DNA of 64,000 nucleotides from Tamlana carrageenivorans. GTDB lineage: Bacteria > Bacteroidota > Bacteroidia > Flavobacteriales > Flavobacteriaceae. The DNA lies in NCBI RefSeq assembly GCF_002893765.1, contig NZ_CP025938.1, forward strand, positions 2,871,501-2,935,500, read 5' to 3'. The notes under the pieces are model-generated. The model was not told the origin of the DNA. It was given only the letters and a program-made list of their open reading frames with translations, and made no database searches. Both the position numbers and the translations under genes were made by a program. Of the stretch, positions 36,801-45,110 are shown piece by piece; within the stretch, counting starts at the first letter, position 1, and the number at the start of each line of letters is the position of its first letter.

Positions 36801-37333
36801 GTAGTGTATATGGTGCACAATTTTTAATGGATGGCTTATATAACGTAGGAGAAGCAGATTATGCCCTTGACTTATTGGCGAGTACTGCAGAAAGAAGTTG
36901 GTATAATATGATTCGTATTGGATCGACCATTACTCTTGAAGCTTGGGATAATAAGTATAAAAACAATCTCGATTGGAATCATGCTTGGGGTGCAGTGCCA
37001 GCAAATGCTATTCCTAGAGGGTTATGGGGTATTAAACCAAAAACGGCAGGATTTGGTATTGCTAGTATTAAACCACAAATGGGCAAACTTAAATCTAGTG
37101 AAATTACAGTGCCAACTGTTCGTGGAGCCATACATGCAAAGTACACGCATAATGGATCTAGATTACAGACCTATGAAATTGAAATCCCAGGAAATATGGT
37201 AGCAGAGTTTTCTTTAGATGATATAGAAGGGAAGGATTTAATTCATAATGGACAAAAAGTACCAGCTGCTTTTGGCGCCGTACAATTGTCACCAGGAAAG
37301 CATACCATCGAACTAAAAATTAATTCATTTTAA
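33809..37333 (+). CDS. Sulfatase-GH78 alpha-L-rhamnosidase fusion
   Basis: 1174 residues with a signal peptide (to about NAQ, residue 23). Residues 28-470 are a type I sulfatase: NIIFILTDDQRFDAIG metal site, PICAASRASLWTG with formylglycine Cys78, VIIVMGDNGYFLGE, and GKWLMYDNSIRVPLI. Residues 480-1174 are a GH78 module with DGDRERIPYEAD (acidic pair Asp762/Glu766) and TITLEAWDNK ... NHAWG. Such a two-module enzyme, S1_25 plus GH78, is described in the F. agariphila ulvan pathway, where it removes sulfate from rhamnose-3-sulfate and then releases rhamnose. All key residues are present. It heads a long operon. Confidence 0.9.
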   Translation: MYKNIFLIALITSFTGLKIANAQNDRDEKPNIIFILTDDQRFDAIGYAGNKYVSTPEMDKLASSGTYFNHGIVSTPICAASRASLWTGLHERAHNFNFQTGNVREEYMGNAYPKLLKENGYYTGFYGKYGVRYDNLESQFDEYESYDRNNRYKDKRGYYYKTIDNDTVHLTRYTGQQAIDFIDKNATNKKPFMLSLSFSAPHAHDGAPEQYFWQNTTDGLLQNTTIPEPALADKKYFDAQPKAVREGFNRLRWTWRYDTPEKYQHSLKGYYRMIAGVDLEITKIREKLKEKNLDKNTVIIVMGDNGYFLGERQLAGKWLMYDNSIRVPLIVYDPRVEKHQDISEMVLNIDVTQTIADLAGVQAPASWQGKSLLPLVKQETNTINRDTILIEHLWDFENIPPSEGVRTEEWKYFRYVNDHTIEELYNIKKDPLETKNLIGKKKYREVADKLKTKLDELIKKNSNEFRAAPTDLTVELIREPETDVTIFDLKPEFGWTVPLGAKFQSAYQILVASRQDIIDANNGDVWDSGQVRSSKSTNIEHQGKALEVGKTYYWKVRIWDEENRLVDYSKAQKFTTGKSDSYIISTENKFEIDKIEPAKFENRNGVYFIDFGKAAFATMDFTYHAKTPHTLIVRVGEMLDANGNVNRTPPAKSNIRYQELKVAVKPGKSEYRIPVQTDERNTRANKAIPLPDGFPPLVPFRYAEIEGAQSEIKMNLVKQLAFHTFWDEKASHFKSNNEILNQVWDLCKYSIKATTFNGLYVDGDRERIPYEADAYLNQLSHYTTDREYAMARRTIEYFMKHPTWPTEWQQHVPLLLYADYMYTGNKELIERYYEDLKHKSLYELSNEEGLITSTKVNAEFMKKLGFPEGYKKPLTDIVDWPSANFNGSKTKGERDGFVFQPYNTVINSFFYENMIIMAQFAKILGKTDEVLDFELRASKAKKAVNEKMFDKKRGIYVDGIGTDHASLHANMMPLAFGLVPDEHVDSVVEYVKSRGMACSVYGAQFLMDGLYNVGEADYALDLLASTAERSWYNMIRIGSTITLEAWDNKYKNNLDWNHAWGAVPANAIPRGLWGIKPKTAGFGIASIKPQMGKLKSSEITVPTVRGAIHAKYTHNGSRLQTYEIEIPGNMVAEFSLDDIEGKDLIHNGQKVPAAFGAVQLSPGKHTIELKINSF

Positions 37334-37406
37334 TAAAGTCAATATAAAGTAGTCTACAATATCATTGTTGAATGATGAGAATACAGCATTAATCTTTTAG
37401 AAAATA

Positions 37407-38393
37407 ATGGAAAGCAGGATAAATTGGGGGATTATAGGTTGTGGTGAGGTCGCAGAAGTTAAAAGCGGACCGGCTTTTTATAAGATAGAGCGTTCCTCTT
37501 TAATTACTGTAATGCGAAGAAATGAAGACAAAGTAATAGATTTTGCTAAGCGTCACGGTGTAGCACATTGGACTACAAGTGCTACTAAGTTAATTGAGAA
37601 CGAATTGGTAAACAGTGTCTATATAGCGACACCTCCATCATCACACCTTGAATATGCACTTCAAGCTATAAATGCAGGAAAGAATGTGTATGTAGAAAAG
37701 CCGATGGTACTTAATAGTCAAGAAGCTCAAATACTATTAGATGCTGTTAACGGTAGTAAAGTAAAAGCTACTATAGCCCATTATAGACGAGAGTTACCGG
37801 TATTTTTAAAAGTTAAAGACCTATTGGATTCTAATACTATTGGGAAAATAATATCAGCAGAAATAAATATACAGCAAACTTCAAATACCAGTTTGATAGC
37901 TAAAACAGACGAGAACTGGAGAACAAATCCTGAAATTTCAGGAGGAGGATATTTTCATGATATAGCGCCTCATCAAATCGATTTGATGTGTTACTATTTT
38001 GGTGTAGTAGAGCATATAACAAAAGCAAGCCGTAAAGAAAAGGGGATATCAAATCAAGATGTAAGTGGTGAGTTATTGTTTAAAAATGGAGTGAACTTCT
38101 CAGGCAATTGGGATTTCAATGCTTTAGAAGATAAAGACGAATGTAAAATTCAAGGTGAACGAGGCAGTATTTCATTTTCATTTTATGGTAATACAGTAAT
38201 CTTAGTAAAGGATGGAGAAAGTGAAAGTTATCACTATGAAAACCCTGAGCATGTACAACAACCCATGATAGAAAAAACGGTTGGTTATTTTTTAGGGAAC
38301 AACCCAAATCCTTGTTCCGTGAAAGAAGCAGTCATTGTAACTCATATTATGGATGTGTTTTGTGGGAAAAGCTATAAATATAAAAACAAGTGA
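37407..38393 (+). CDS. Gfo/Idh/MocA-family NAD(P)-dependent oxidoreductase
   Basis: 328 residues without a signal peptide, so cytoplasmic. The Rossmann start is WGIIGCGEVAEVKSGPAF. YIATPPSSHLEYALQAINAGKNVYVEKPM is the family signature with the EKP lysine, and GGGYFHDIAPHQIDLMCYYFG holds the catalytic His/Asp region. Members oxidise or reduce sugars, often sugar acids. Set among secreted enzymes, it may act on an imported monomer such as rhamnose, a uronic acid or xylose (inference). The stop overlaps the next GTG start by four bases. Confidence 0.85.
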   Translation: MESRINWGIIGCGEVAEVKSGPAFYKIERSSLITVMRRNEDKVIDFAKRHGVAHWTTSATKLIENELVNSVYIATPPSSHLEYALQAINAGKNVYVEKPMVLNSQEAQILLDAVNGSKVKATIAHYRRELPVFLKVKDLLDSNTIGKIISAEINIQQTSNTSLIAKTDENWRTNPEISGGGYFHDIAPHQIDLMCYYFGVVEHITKASRKEKGISNQDVSGELLFKNGVNFSGNWDFNALEDKDECKIQGERGSISFSFYGNTVILVKDGESESYHYENPEHVQQPMIEKTVGYFLGNNPNPCSVKEAVIVTHIMDVFCGKSYKYKNK

Positions 38394-39742
38394 GTAGTAA
38401 AGTGTTAAAAATAAGTGTAATAGTGTCGTTTTGCATGTCGATTTTTCTACAAGCACAAAACCCGATTGTACCTAATAAAGGGTTAAACGATCCGCATATT
38501 CATATTTTTAATGATACCGCCTATGTGTACGCCTCTCATGACAAATCCATCGATAATAAAGATTTCGTAATGGAAGATTGGTGGGTGTGGTCTTCGCCAG
38601 ATTTGGTTAATTGGACCCAGCGTAGTGTGTTAAAGCCAACGGAAACCTATATAGGTAAACAGTTTTCTAGCTGTTGGGCTACCGATGTGGCATTTAAGAA
38701 CGGAAAATACTACTGGTATTTTTCAGAAGCTAATGAGCAAACTGGTGTGGTCGTTGGAGATTCACCAGTTGGGCCATGGAGCGCCCCTTTAGGAAAACCT
38801 TTACTACAAAGCAATTTAACGCCTACACATGAATATGATATTTGCGTTTTTGAAGAAGATGGAAATCATTATATCATTTTTGGTGTTTGGGATTATTACA
38901 TCGCTAAATTAAATGCAGACATGATTAGTCTAGCTGAAAAACCTAGAAAAATAAAGGTAAATAATCCTAAAGGTCCGTATAATTTGGACGGAAGAAACCT
39001 TGAAAAACCAACAGACGATAAGCCTTTTCTTCATAAACATAACGATAAGTATTATTTGTCTTGGGGCTGTTTTTATGCTATGGCAGATCAGCTTTATGGA
39101 CCTTATGATTATAAAGATTCGGTAATTAAAAAGGAGAGTTTCGCCAAAGGTTACGAAAAACCTACTTGGCCAACAGGTTTTTTACAAGGCAGACATGGTT
39201 CCTTTTTCGAGTGGCATAACCAATGGTATTACGTGTATTGCGATATCAGTCAAACAGGTAATCGATATTTTAGAGATAGCTTTATTAGTTACGTGCATTA
39301 TAAAGAAAATGGCGAAATGGCAACCATTCGTGTCGATGGAGTGGGTGTTGCAAATTATAAAGCCAGTAAAACTCCCATAGAGGCTGAAGATTACTTTAAA
39401 AGCCACGGTTTTATAAAAAAAGAAGGCGGAGAAAACTTTGTAGTTCAAACTAATGAAGCCCAGGCTTATCTATACTTTCCCCATGTAAAGGGGTTGAAAA
39501 ACAAAACAGAAATACAATTCAATTTTCAATATCTCCAAGGAGGAACACTAAACATAGTAGTAAGAAAGAACTCGGATTCAGGTCTTGTTCTAGCAAGTAA
39601 AACAATAGCATTAAAACCAAAAGTAGGATTTCAAACTATAACATTACAATTTAAGGAAATGGCAAGTGAAGAAAACCTCTTTTTTATGATAGAACAAACA
39701 CCAGGGAAAAAATTAATGATTGATAATTTTTCCTTCAAATAA
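38390..39742 (+). CDS. GH43-type beta-xylosidase/arabinofuranosidase-like enzyme
   Basis: 450 residues from GTG 38390, which overlaps the preceding stop; a signal peptide follows at once (IVSFCMSIFLQAQ). A five-bladed propeller begins NKGLNDPHIHIFNDTAYVYASHD, with the probable base Asp34. The usual EYDICVFEEDGNHYIIFG and RHGSFFEWHNQWYYVYCD blades follow, then a C-terminal beta-sandwich (IEAEDYFKSHGFIKKEGGENF), likely a carbohydrate-binding domain. In ulvan breakdown a GH43 removes xylose from Xyl-Rha units after lyase action. Periplasmic or surface location. Confidence 0.85.
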   Translation: MSSKVLKISVIVSFCMSIFLQAQNPIVPNKGLNDPHIHIFNDTAYVYASHDKSIDNKDFVMEDWWVWSSPDLVNWTQRSVLKPTETYIGKQFSSCWATDVAFKNGKYYWYFSEANEQTGVVVGDSPVGPWSAPLGKPLLQSNLTPTHEYDICVFEEDGNHYIIFGVWDYYIAKLNADMISLAEKPRKIKVNNPKGPYNLDGRNLEKPTDDKPFLHKHNDKYYLSWGCFYAMADQLYGPYDYKDSVIKKESFAKGYEKPTWPTGFLQGRHGSFFEWHNQWYYVYCDISQTGNRYFRDSFISYVHYKENGEMATIRVDGVGVANYKASKTPIEAEDYFKSHGFIKKEGGENFVVQTNEAQAYLYFPHVKGLKNKTEIQFNFQYLQGGTLNIVVRKNSDSGLVLASKTIALKPKVGFQTITLQFKEMASEENLFFMIEQTPGKKLMIDNFSFK

Positions 39743-39763
39743 TAGATAATTAAACCAACATTA

Positions 39764-42034
39764 ATGAAAAAATCACTTTTATTATTTATACTTTCAGCAG
39801 GTATTGTATTTAGTTCATGCCAGAATGAAAAGGTTAGCAATAACGATTATAAAGATGCAAGTTTAACGATTGAAGAACGTGTGGAAGCACTTCTTCCTAA
39901 ACTATCTTTAGAAGAAAAAGTAGCTCAAATGCGAATTTTTCATGCCAATATTGGTGTGGAAGCAGATGCCAATGGGAGTCTAAAATTATCTGAAAAAGTT
40001 ATTGAAAAACTAAAATTAGGTATTGCGGGTATTAAAAATCCGGGAGAGCACATGGACCCTGTTTCTGCGGCAAAATTCAATAACGGGCTTCAAAAACACA
40101 TCATAGAAAATAACCGTTGGGGCATTCCGGCATTATTTGTTACAGAATCTTACAATGGCGTAGATGCTGCGGGGAGTACTCGTTTTGGACGTCCTTTAAC
40201 ATCGGCAGCGTCCTTTAATCCAGAACTTGTAAACCGTATTTGGGATGTGGTTGGAAATGAGGCGAGATTAAGAGGGATGCATATGTGTCATTCTCCTGAA
40301 GCAGATTTGGTACGCGATCCACGTTTTGGTAGAATGAGTGAGGCCTTTGGTGAAGACACTTATTTAACAACCCAAATGGTTGTTAACGCTATAAAAGGTG
40401 TTCAAGGAAATTATGAGGGATTAGGAAAAGGTACACACATTGGAGCAGTAGCTAAACATTTTGCGGGTTACGGACAAGTTTTAGGCGGATCTAATTTTGC
40501 TGCTATTGAAATTTCTCCGAGAACTTTAATAGATGAAATTTATCCACCGTTTGAAGCGGCTGTAAAAGAGGCTAAAACACTTGGTATTATGGCGTCCCAC
40601 GGCGATATCAATGGCATTGCCAGTCATGGAAATCCAGAATTATTAACTGGTGTATTGAGAGACCAATGGGGATTTGAAGGTTATGTGGTTTCTGATTCTA
40701 ATGATATTGCGCGCTTGTTCTATTTTATGAATGTGGCCGAATCTCCAGAAGATGCTGCACAAATGGGTCTAGAAGCTGGAATAGATATCGATTTATATGC
40801 CGAAGATTCATATGCCTATTTGCCAGAAATGGTTAAGAAAAACCCAGAGGTAGAAAAGTTAATTGACCGCTCGGTAAGACGTGTGCTTAGAACAAAATTC
40901 ATTTTAGGACTTTTTGACAATCCTTACATTAATATAGAAGACGTTAAAAAAGGTGTTCGAGCTAATTCATCATTAGAATTGGCGAAAGAATCCGATTTAG
41001 AATCTATTATTCTTCTTAAAAATGATAATAAAACCTTACCAATAGATAAAAATAAAACCATAAAAATTGCGCTTTTAGGTCCGTTAGTAACTGAAAATAC
41101 TCAAACTATGTTTGAGTCTGTTGCCGGAGAACAAGTAAAATTTGTGGCTGAAAAAGGATTTCATTTAACTGATGAAAAAGGCGGTGCGCCAAAACTTCTT
41201 GAACGTGACGAAAATGCCATTTCTAAAATGGTGAATATGGCTAAAAAGTCAGATGTATCCATATTGTTTTTAGGTGGAGATGAGTTTACTTCTAAAGAAG
41301 CCTTTTTCACTAGTGCCTTAGGAGATCGTGCCACTATTGAGCCAGTTGGCGCTCAAGATGAGCTTATTGAAAAAATTAAAGCCTTGGGTAAACCTGTGAT
41401 TGTCGTTTTAAAGCACCGCAGAACCTTAGCTATTAATACTATTTCAGATAAAGCTGATGCCATATTAGATACTTGGGATTTAAGTGAGTTTGGAGACGAA
41501 TCAACAGCTAAAATCATTTTTGGTGAGGTATCGCCATCAGGAAAGTTACCTGTTACAGTGCCTCGTTCTATCGGGCAAATGCCTTTTCATTATAGCATGA
41601 AAGAAATCAATTATAAAAAAGGGTATTTGTTTTTAGAAGATGGTCCGCTTTATCCGTTTGGCTATGGATTAAGTTATAGCAATTTTGAATATTCTGATAT
41701 TAAAATTTCTAATTCAGAAATGACTTCAGGTTCAGAAATAGAAGTTAGTGTTACTATTAAAAATACTGGAAAGGTAAAGGCTAAAGAAGTGGTTCAAATG
41801 TATATAAAAGATGTAAAAGGATCTGTTACAAGACCAGACAAAGAACTTAAAGGATTCGAGAAAATTGAGCTTAATCCTGGTGAGAGCAAAACCGTGTCCT
41901 TTAAAATTACGCCAGACATGTTAAAGTTTACAGGACTTAAAATGGAAAAGGTTTTGGAACCTGGAGATTATACCGTGATGATTGGAACCTCTTCTACAGA
42001 TTATAAACAAACGTCTTTTCAATTAAAAAAATAA
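39764..42034 (+). CDS. GH3-family beta-glycosidase, lipoprotein
   Basis: 756 residues with a lipoprotein signal (VFSSC). The GH3 N-domain includes ALFVTESYNGVDAAG, EADLVRDPRFGRMSEAFGEDTYL, VAKHFAGYG and FEGYVVSDSNDI with nucleophile Asp311. The C-domain has VSILFLGGDEF and PVIVVLKHRRTLAI. A fibronectin-III-like domain ends the protein (GYGLSYSNFEYSDIKIS ... DYTVMIGTSS). GH3 in ulvan loci is assigned to beta-xylosidase work on xylose-containing oligomers (pathway knowledge); the exact substrate here is inferred. Confidence 0.9.
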   Translation: MKKSLLLFILSAGIVFSSCQNEKVSNNDYKDASLTIEERVEALLPKLSLEEKVAQMRIFHANIGVEADANGSLKLSEKVIEKLKLGIAGIKNPGEHMDPVSAAKFNNGLQKHIIENNRWGIPALFVTESYNGVDAAGSTRFGRPLTSAASFNPELVNRIWDVVGNEARLRGMHMCHSPEADLVRDPRFGRMSEAFGEDTYLTTQMVVNAIKGVQGNYEGLGKGTHIGAVAKHFAGYGQVLGGSNFAAIEISPRTLIDEIYPPFEAAVKEAKTLGIMASHGDINGIASHGNPELLTGVLRDQWGFEGYVVSDSNDIARLFYFMNVAESPEDAAQMGLEAGIDIDLYAEDSYAYLPEMVKKNPEVEKLIDRSVRRVLRTKFILGLFDNPYINIEDVKKGVRANSSLELAKESDLESIILLKNDNKTLPIDKNKTIKIALLGPLVTENTQTMFESVAGEQVKFVAEKGFHLTDEKGGAPKLLERDENAISKMVNMAKKSDVSILFLGGDEFTSKEAFFTSALGDRATIEPVGAQDELIEKIKALGKPVIVVLKHRRTLAINTISDKADAILDTWDLSEFGDESTAKIIFGEVSPSGKLPVTVPRSIGQMPFHYSMKEINYKKGYLFLEDGPLYPFGYGLSYSNFEYSDIKISNSEMTSGSEIEVSVTIKNTGKVKAKEVVQMYIKDVKGSVTRPDKELKGFEKIELNPGESKTVSFKITPDMLKFTGLKMEKVLEPGDYTVMIGTSSTDYKQTSFQLKK

Positions 42035-42038
42035 ACTT

Positions 42039-43172
42039 ATGAAAAACCAAGCATTAAAATTACTGACTTTATGTGTGTTATTTGGTAGCGCCATGTCCTT
42101 GAAAACATATGCTCAAAAAGGGCTAAATCATTCAGAAATTGAAGCTAAAATGATTAAAGCTTTGGAGTGGCAGGAGGCACATCCTATTTTCGCTATAGCG
42201 CCAACCGATTGGACAGAAGGAGCTTATTATACAGGGGTAGCTAGAGCCCATAAGACGACCAAAGACATGATGTATATGGCAGCTTTAAAAAACCAAGCCT
42301 ATTGGAATAACTGGCAAACCTACTCCAGATTACATCATGCCGATGATGTGGCTATATCGTATAGCTATATCTATATTGGAATGAACGACAAGCGTCCAGG
42401 TTTTGTGAACCTAGACCCAACTAAAAAGTTTTTAGATGCTCATTTATACGAGGATGATGTTTGGAAGGCAGGAACAGACAAAAGTACTTCAGGAAAAAAT
42501 ATTTTATGGTGGTGGTGCGATGCGTTATTTATGGCGCCTCCAGTATTAAATTTATATGCCAAGCATACCAATCAGCCTAAGTATCGAGATGAAATGCATA
42601 AGTATTACATGGAAACCTATAATCAATTATACGACAAAGAAGAGCGTTTGTTTGCAAGAGATATGCGTTTCGTTTGGAAGGGTACAGATAAGGATTTAAA
42701 AGAACCTAACGGAAAAAAAATATTTTGGTCCAGAGGAAATGGTTGGGTTTTAGGAGGTTTAGCGCTTTTGTTAGATGATATGCCTAAAGATTATAAGCAT
42801 CGTGCATTTTATGAAAATTTATTTAAGGAAATAGCTTCAAGAATTTTAGAACTGCAACCTAAAGATGGGTTGTGGCGAACCAGTTTATTAAGTCCAGAAA
42901 CCTACGACCATGGCGAAGTAAGTGGTAGCGGTTTTTACACATTTGCCTTAGCTTGGGGTGTAAATAATGGTTTGCTAGACAGAAATAAATACGAACATGC
43001 AGTTATAAAAGCATGGAAAGCATTAGCCGATTGCCAACATAAAGATGGTCGTGTAGGTTGGGTGCAAAATATTGGCGCTTCTCCAGAACCTGCATCGGCA
43101 GATAGTTGGCAGAATTTTGGTACGGGAGCCTTTTTAATGGCAGGAAGTGAAGTTTTAAAACTGAAAAAGTAA
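42039..43172 (+). CDS. GH105 unsaturated uronyl hydrolase
   Basis: 377 residues with a signal peptide (LKTYAQ). An (alpha/alpha)6 toroid with DWTEGAYYTGVARAHK, LHHADDVAISYSYIYIG, ILWWWCDALFMAPPVLN (catalytic Asp161), FWSRGNGWVLGGLALLL and ETYDHGEVSGSGFYTFALAWG. It hydrolyses the 4,5-unsaturated uronic acid left at the non-reducing end by the lyases, releasing a rhamnose-sulfate-ended oligomer. It starts four bases after the GH3 stop. Length is typical of secreted GH105 enzymes of ulvan loci. Complete. Confidence 0.92.
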   Translation: MKNQALKLLTLCVLFGSAMSLKTYAQKGLNHSEIEAKMIKALEWQEAHPIFAIAPTDWTEGAYYTGVARAHKTTKDMMYMAALKNQAYWNNWQTYSRLHHADDVAISYSYIYIGMNDKRPGFVNLDPTKKFLDAHLYEDDVWKAGTDKSTSGKNILWWWCDALFMAPPVLNLYAKHTNQPKYRDEMHKYYMETYNQLYDKEERLFARDMRFVWKGTDKDLKEPNGKKIFWSRGNGWVLGGLALLLDDMPKDYKHRAFYENLFKEIASRILELQPKDGLWRTSLLSPETYDHGEVSGSGFYTFALAWGVNNGLLDRNKYEHAVIKAWKALADCQHKDGRVGWVQNIGASPEPASADSWQNFGTGAFLMAGSEVLKLKK

Positions 43173-43194
43173 CACCATATAACGCCTAAAGAAG

Positions 43195-44985
43195 ATGCTT
43201 TTTTCAAGATTAAAATTTTTTAATAACACGTTACTCTTAATACTTGTGATACTTTCTGTAGTGTACACAAGTTGCAAAAGTGAAAACAAAGAAGTTATAA
43301 TAAAAAAGGAAAAAGCAGTAGGCTTAGAGTTACCCAAACGCCCTAATATCTTATGGTTAGTAACTGAAGATATGGGGGCTTATATTCCTCCTTTTGGGGA
43401 TTCGACTGTAGTAACGCCACATTTAAGTAAGTTAGCAAAGGAAGGCGTTATTTATCCAAATTTATATTCTACATCGGGTGTATGTGCACCAAGTCGAGCC
43501 GCGTTAGCCACAGGTATGTATCCTTCGAGTATTGGTGCTAATCATATGCGGACAAATAGTTATACCAATGAAAGAGGACTTCCAGCTTATGAGGCTGTGC
43601 CTCCGTCTAATGTTAGAATGATTAGTGAGTGGTTACGAAAAGCTGGGTACTATTGTACAAATAATTATAAAACCGATTATCAATTTAAAGCCCCAGTAAC
43701 GGCTTGGGATGAAAGTAGTCCTTATGCGCATTGGAGAAATAGAAATGATGATCAACCGTTCTTCGCTGTTTTTAATTTTACCGATACCCACGAATCTGGT
43801 CTTTTTGAACCTTACGGATTTCGAGAAATAGAAACGCGACTATACCACGCAGGCGATACTTCTTATCAATGGAAAAACTATGGTGCTTCGCATGCTAATA
43901 ACCGTATGTCGGAAGCTGAAACACAGCAATATCTATCTAAGGATACCAAATTTAATATTCCTCCCTATTTACCAGAAACAGATCTCGTTAAACGCGATAT
44001 GTGGAAATTATACAATAATATAGGCGAAATGGATAATCAAGTAGGAGCCGTGCTTCAGCAATTAGAAGACGATGGCCTATTAGAAAATACCATAATTTTC
44101 TTCTATGGCGATCATGGCGGACCATTACCTAGAGATAAACGATTAATTTATGACTCTGGCTTAAACACACCAATGATTATCCGTTTTCCGAATAAACTTG
44201 AAGCAGGCACATCCGATCCTCAGTTAATAAGTTTTGTAGATTTTGCACCCACCTTATTGTCTCTTATAGGTGAGGCACCAAAGGAGTATATGCAAGGTCA
44301 GGCATTTTTAGGCAAGTACAAAAGTAAAGAACGCAGTTATATACACGCTGCAGCAGATCGCTTTGATGCCGAAACTGATGTTATTAGGGCCGTAAGAGAT
44401 AAACGTTACAAGTACATTAGAAACTACAGACCAGAACAAGGGTATTATTTGCCAATTGAATATAGAGAGCGTATACCAGCCATGCAGGAGTTGTTAAGGC
44501 TTAAATCGGAAGGAAAACTTAATGAAGATCAGATGCAATGGTTTAGAGAGGTTAAACCAGAAGAAGAATTGTTCGATTGTGAAACAGATCCCTTCGAGCT
44601 GAAAAACTTAGCAACTAATCCTGAGTACCAAGATAAATTAGTTGAATTACGAAAAGAAATGGATAGATGGCTAAGGGCTATTGGAGACGACCCTAATTTA
44701 CCAGAATCGGAATTAATCAATAAGTTATGGAACGGTAGTAACACGCAACCTATTACTTCAGATCCAAAAGTCTCCTTGAATAACGGAAACATTACTATAA
44801 GTTGTGACACAGAAGGTGCTTCCGTAGGATACAAAATCGTAAATGCGGGAAATAAAACGTCGAAAACATGGCACATTTATAATGGTCCTTTTGAAATACC
44901 TTCAGATGCTACATTAGAAATCAAAGCACACCGTATTGGTTTTAAACCTAGTAAAGCTATACAGGTATCAGCTTCAGATTGGTGA
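43195..44985 (+). CDS. Type I sulfatase (S1, heparan-N-sulfatase-like subgroup)
   Basis: 596 residues. An N-terminal hydrophobic signal ends in VVYTSC, a lipobox-like Cys. The sulfatase domain has NILWLVTEDMGAY (metal Asp pair), SGVCAPSRAALATGMYP with formylglycine Cys97, FFAVFNFTDTHESG, IIFFYGDHGGPLPRDK and SGLNTPMII. The last 80 residues (VSLNNGNITISCDTEGASVGYKI) resemble the C-terminal beta domain of chitobiases. The sequence suggests subfamily S1_8. It probably removes a sulfate from rhamnose in an ulvan oligomer. All active-site motifs are present. Confidence 0.88.
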   Translation: MLFSRLKFFNNTLLLILVILSVVYTSCKSENKEVIIKKEKAVGLELPKRPNILWLVTEDMGAYIPPFGDSTVVTPHLSKLAKEGVIYPNLYSTSGVCAPSRAALATGMYPSSIGANHMRTNSYTNERGLPAYEAVPPSNVRMISEWLRKAGYYCTNNYKTDYQFKAPVTAWDESSPYAHWRNRNDDQPFFAVFNFTDTHESGLFEPYGFREIETRLYHAGDTSYQWKNYGASHANNRMSEAETQQYLSKDTKFNIPPYLPETDLVKRDMWKLYNNIGEMDNQVGAVLQQLEDDGLLENTIIFFYGDHGGPLPRDKRLIYDSGLNTPMIIRFPNKLEAGTSDPQLISFVDFAPTLLSLIGEAPKEYMQGQAFLGKYKSKERSYIHAAADRFDAETDVIRAVRDKRYKYIRNYRPEQGYYLPIEYRERIPAMQELLRLKSEGKLNEDQMQWFREVKPEEELFDCETDPFELKNLATNPEYQDKLVELRKEMDRWLRAIGDDPNLPESELINKLWNGSNTQPITSDPKVSLNNGNITISCDTEGASVGYKIVNAGNKTSKTWHIYNGPFEIPSDATLEIKAHRIGFKPSKAIQVSASDW

Positions 44986-45110
44986 AAACTGTTTGTTGAA
45001 GAGCTTATTGATATGGTATTTAAACAAACAAATTCTAAGTGAAATTCACGATTGAGGAACTTTCACTTTTATAAAATTATAAATAGTTAAAGCAATAAAA
45101 TAGGTTTATT

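Noticed and set aside
36918..37202. 94-residue plus-strand ORF inside the sulfatase-GH78 gene
   Set aside because: It lies in another frame of a well-supported gene, has no domain-like features and no independent start context; treated as a shadow.
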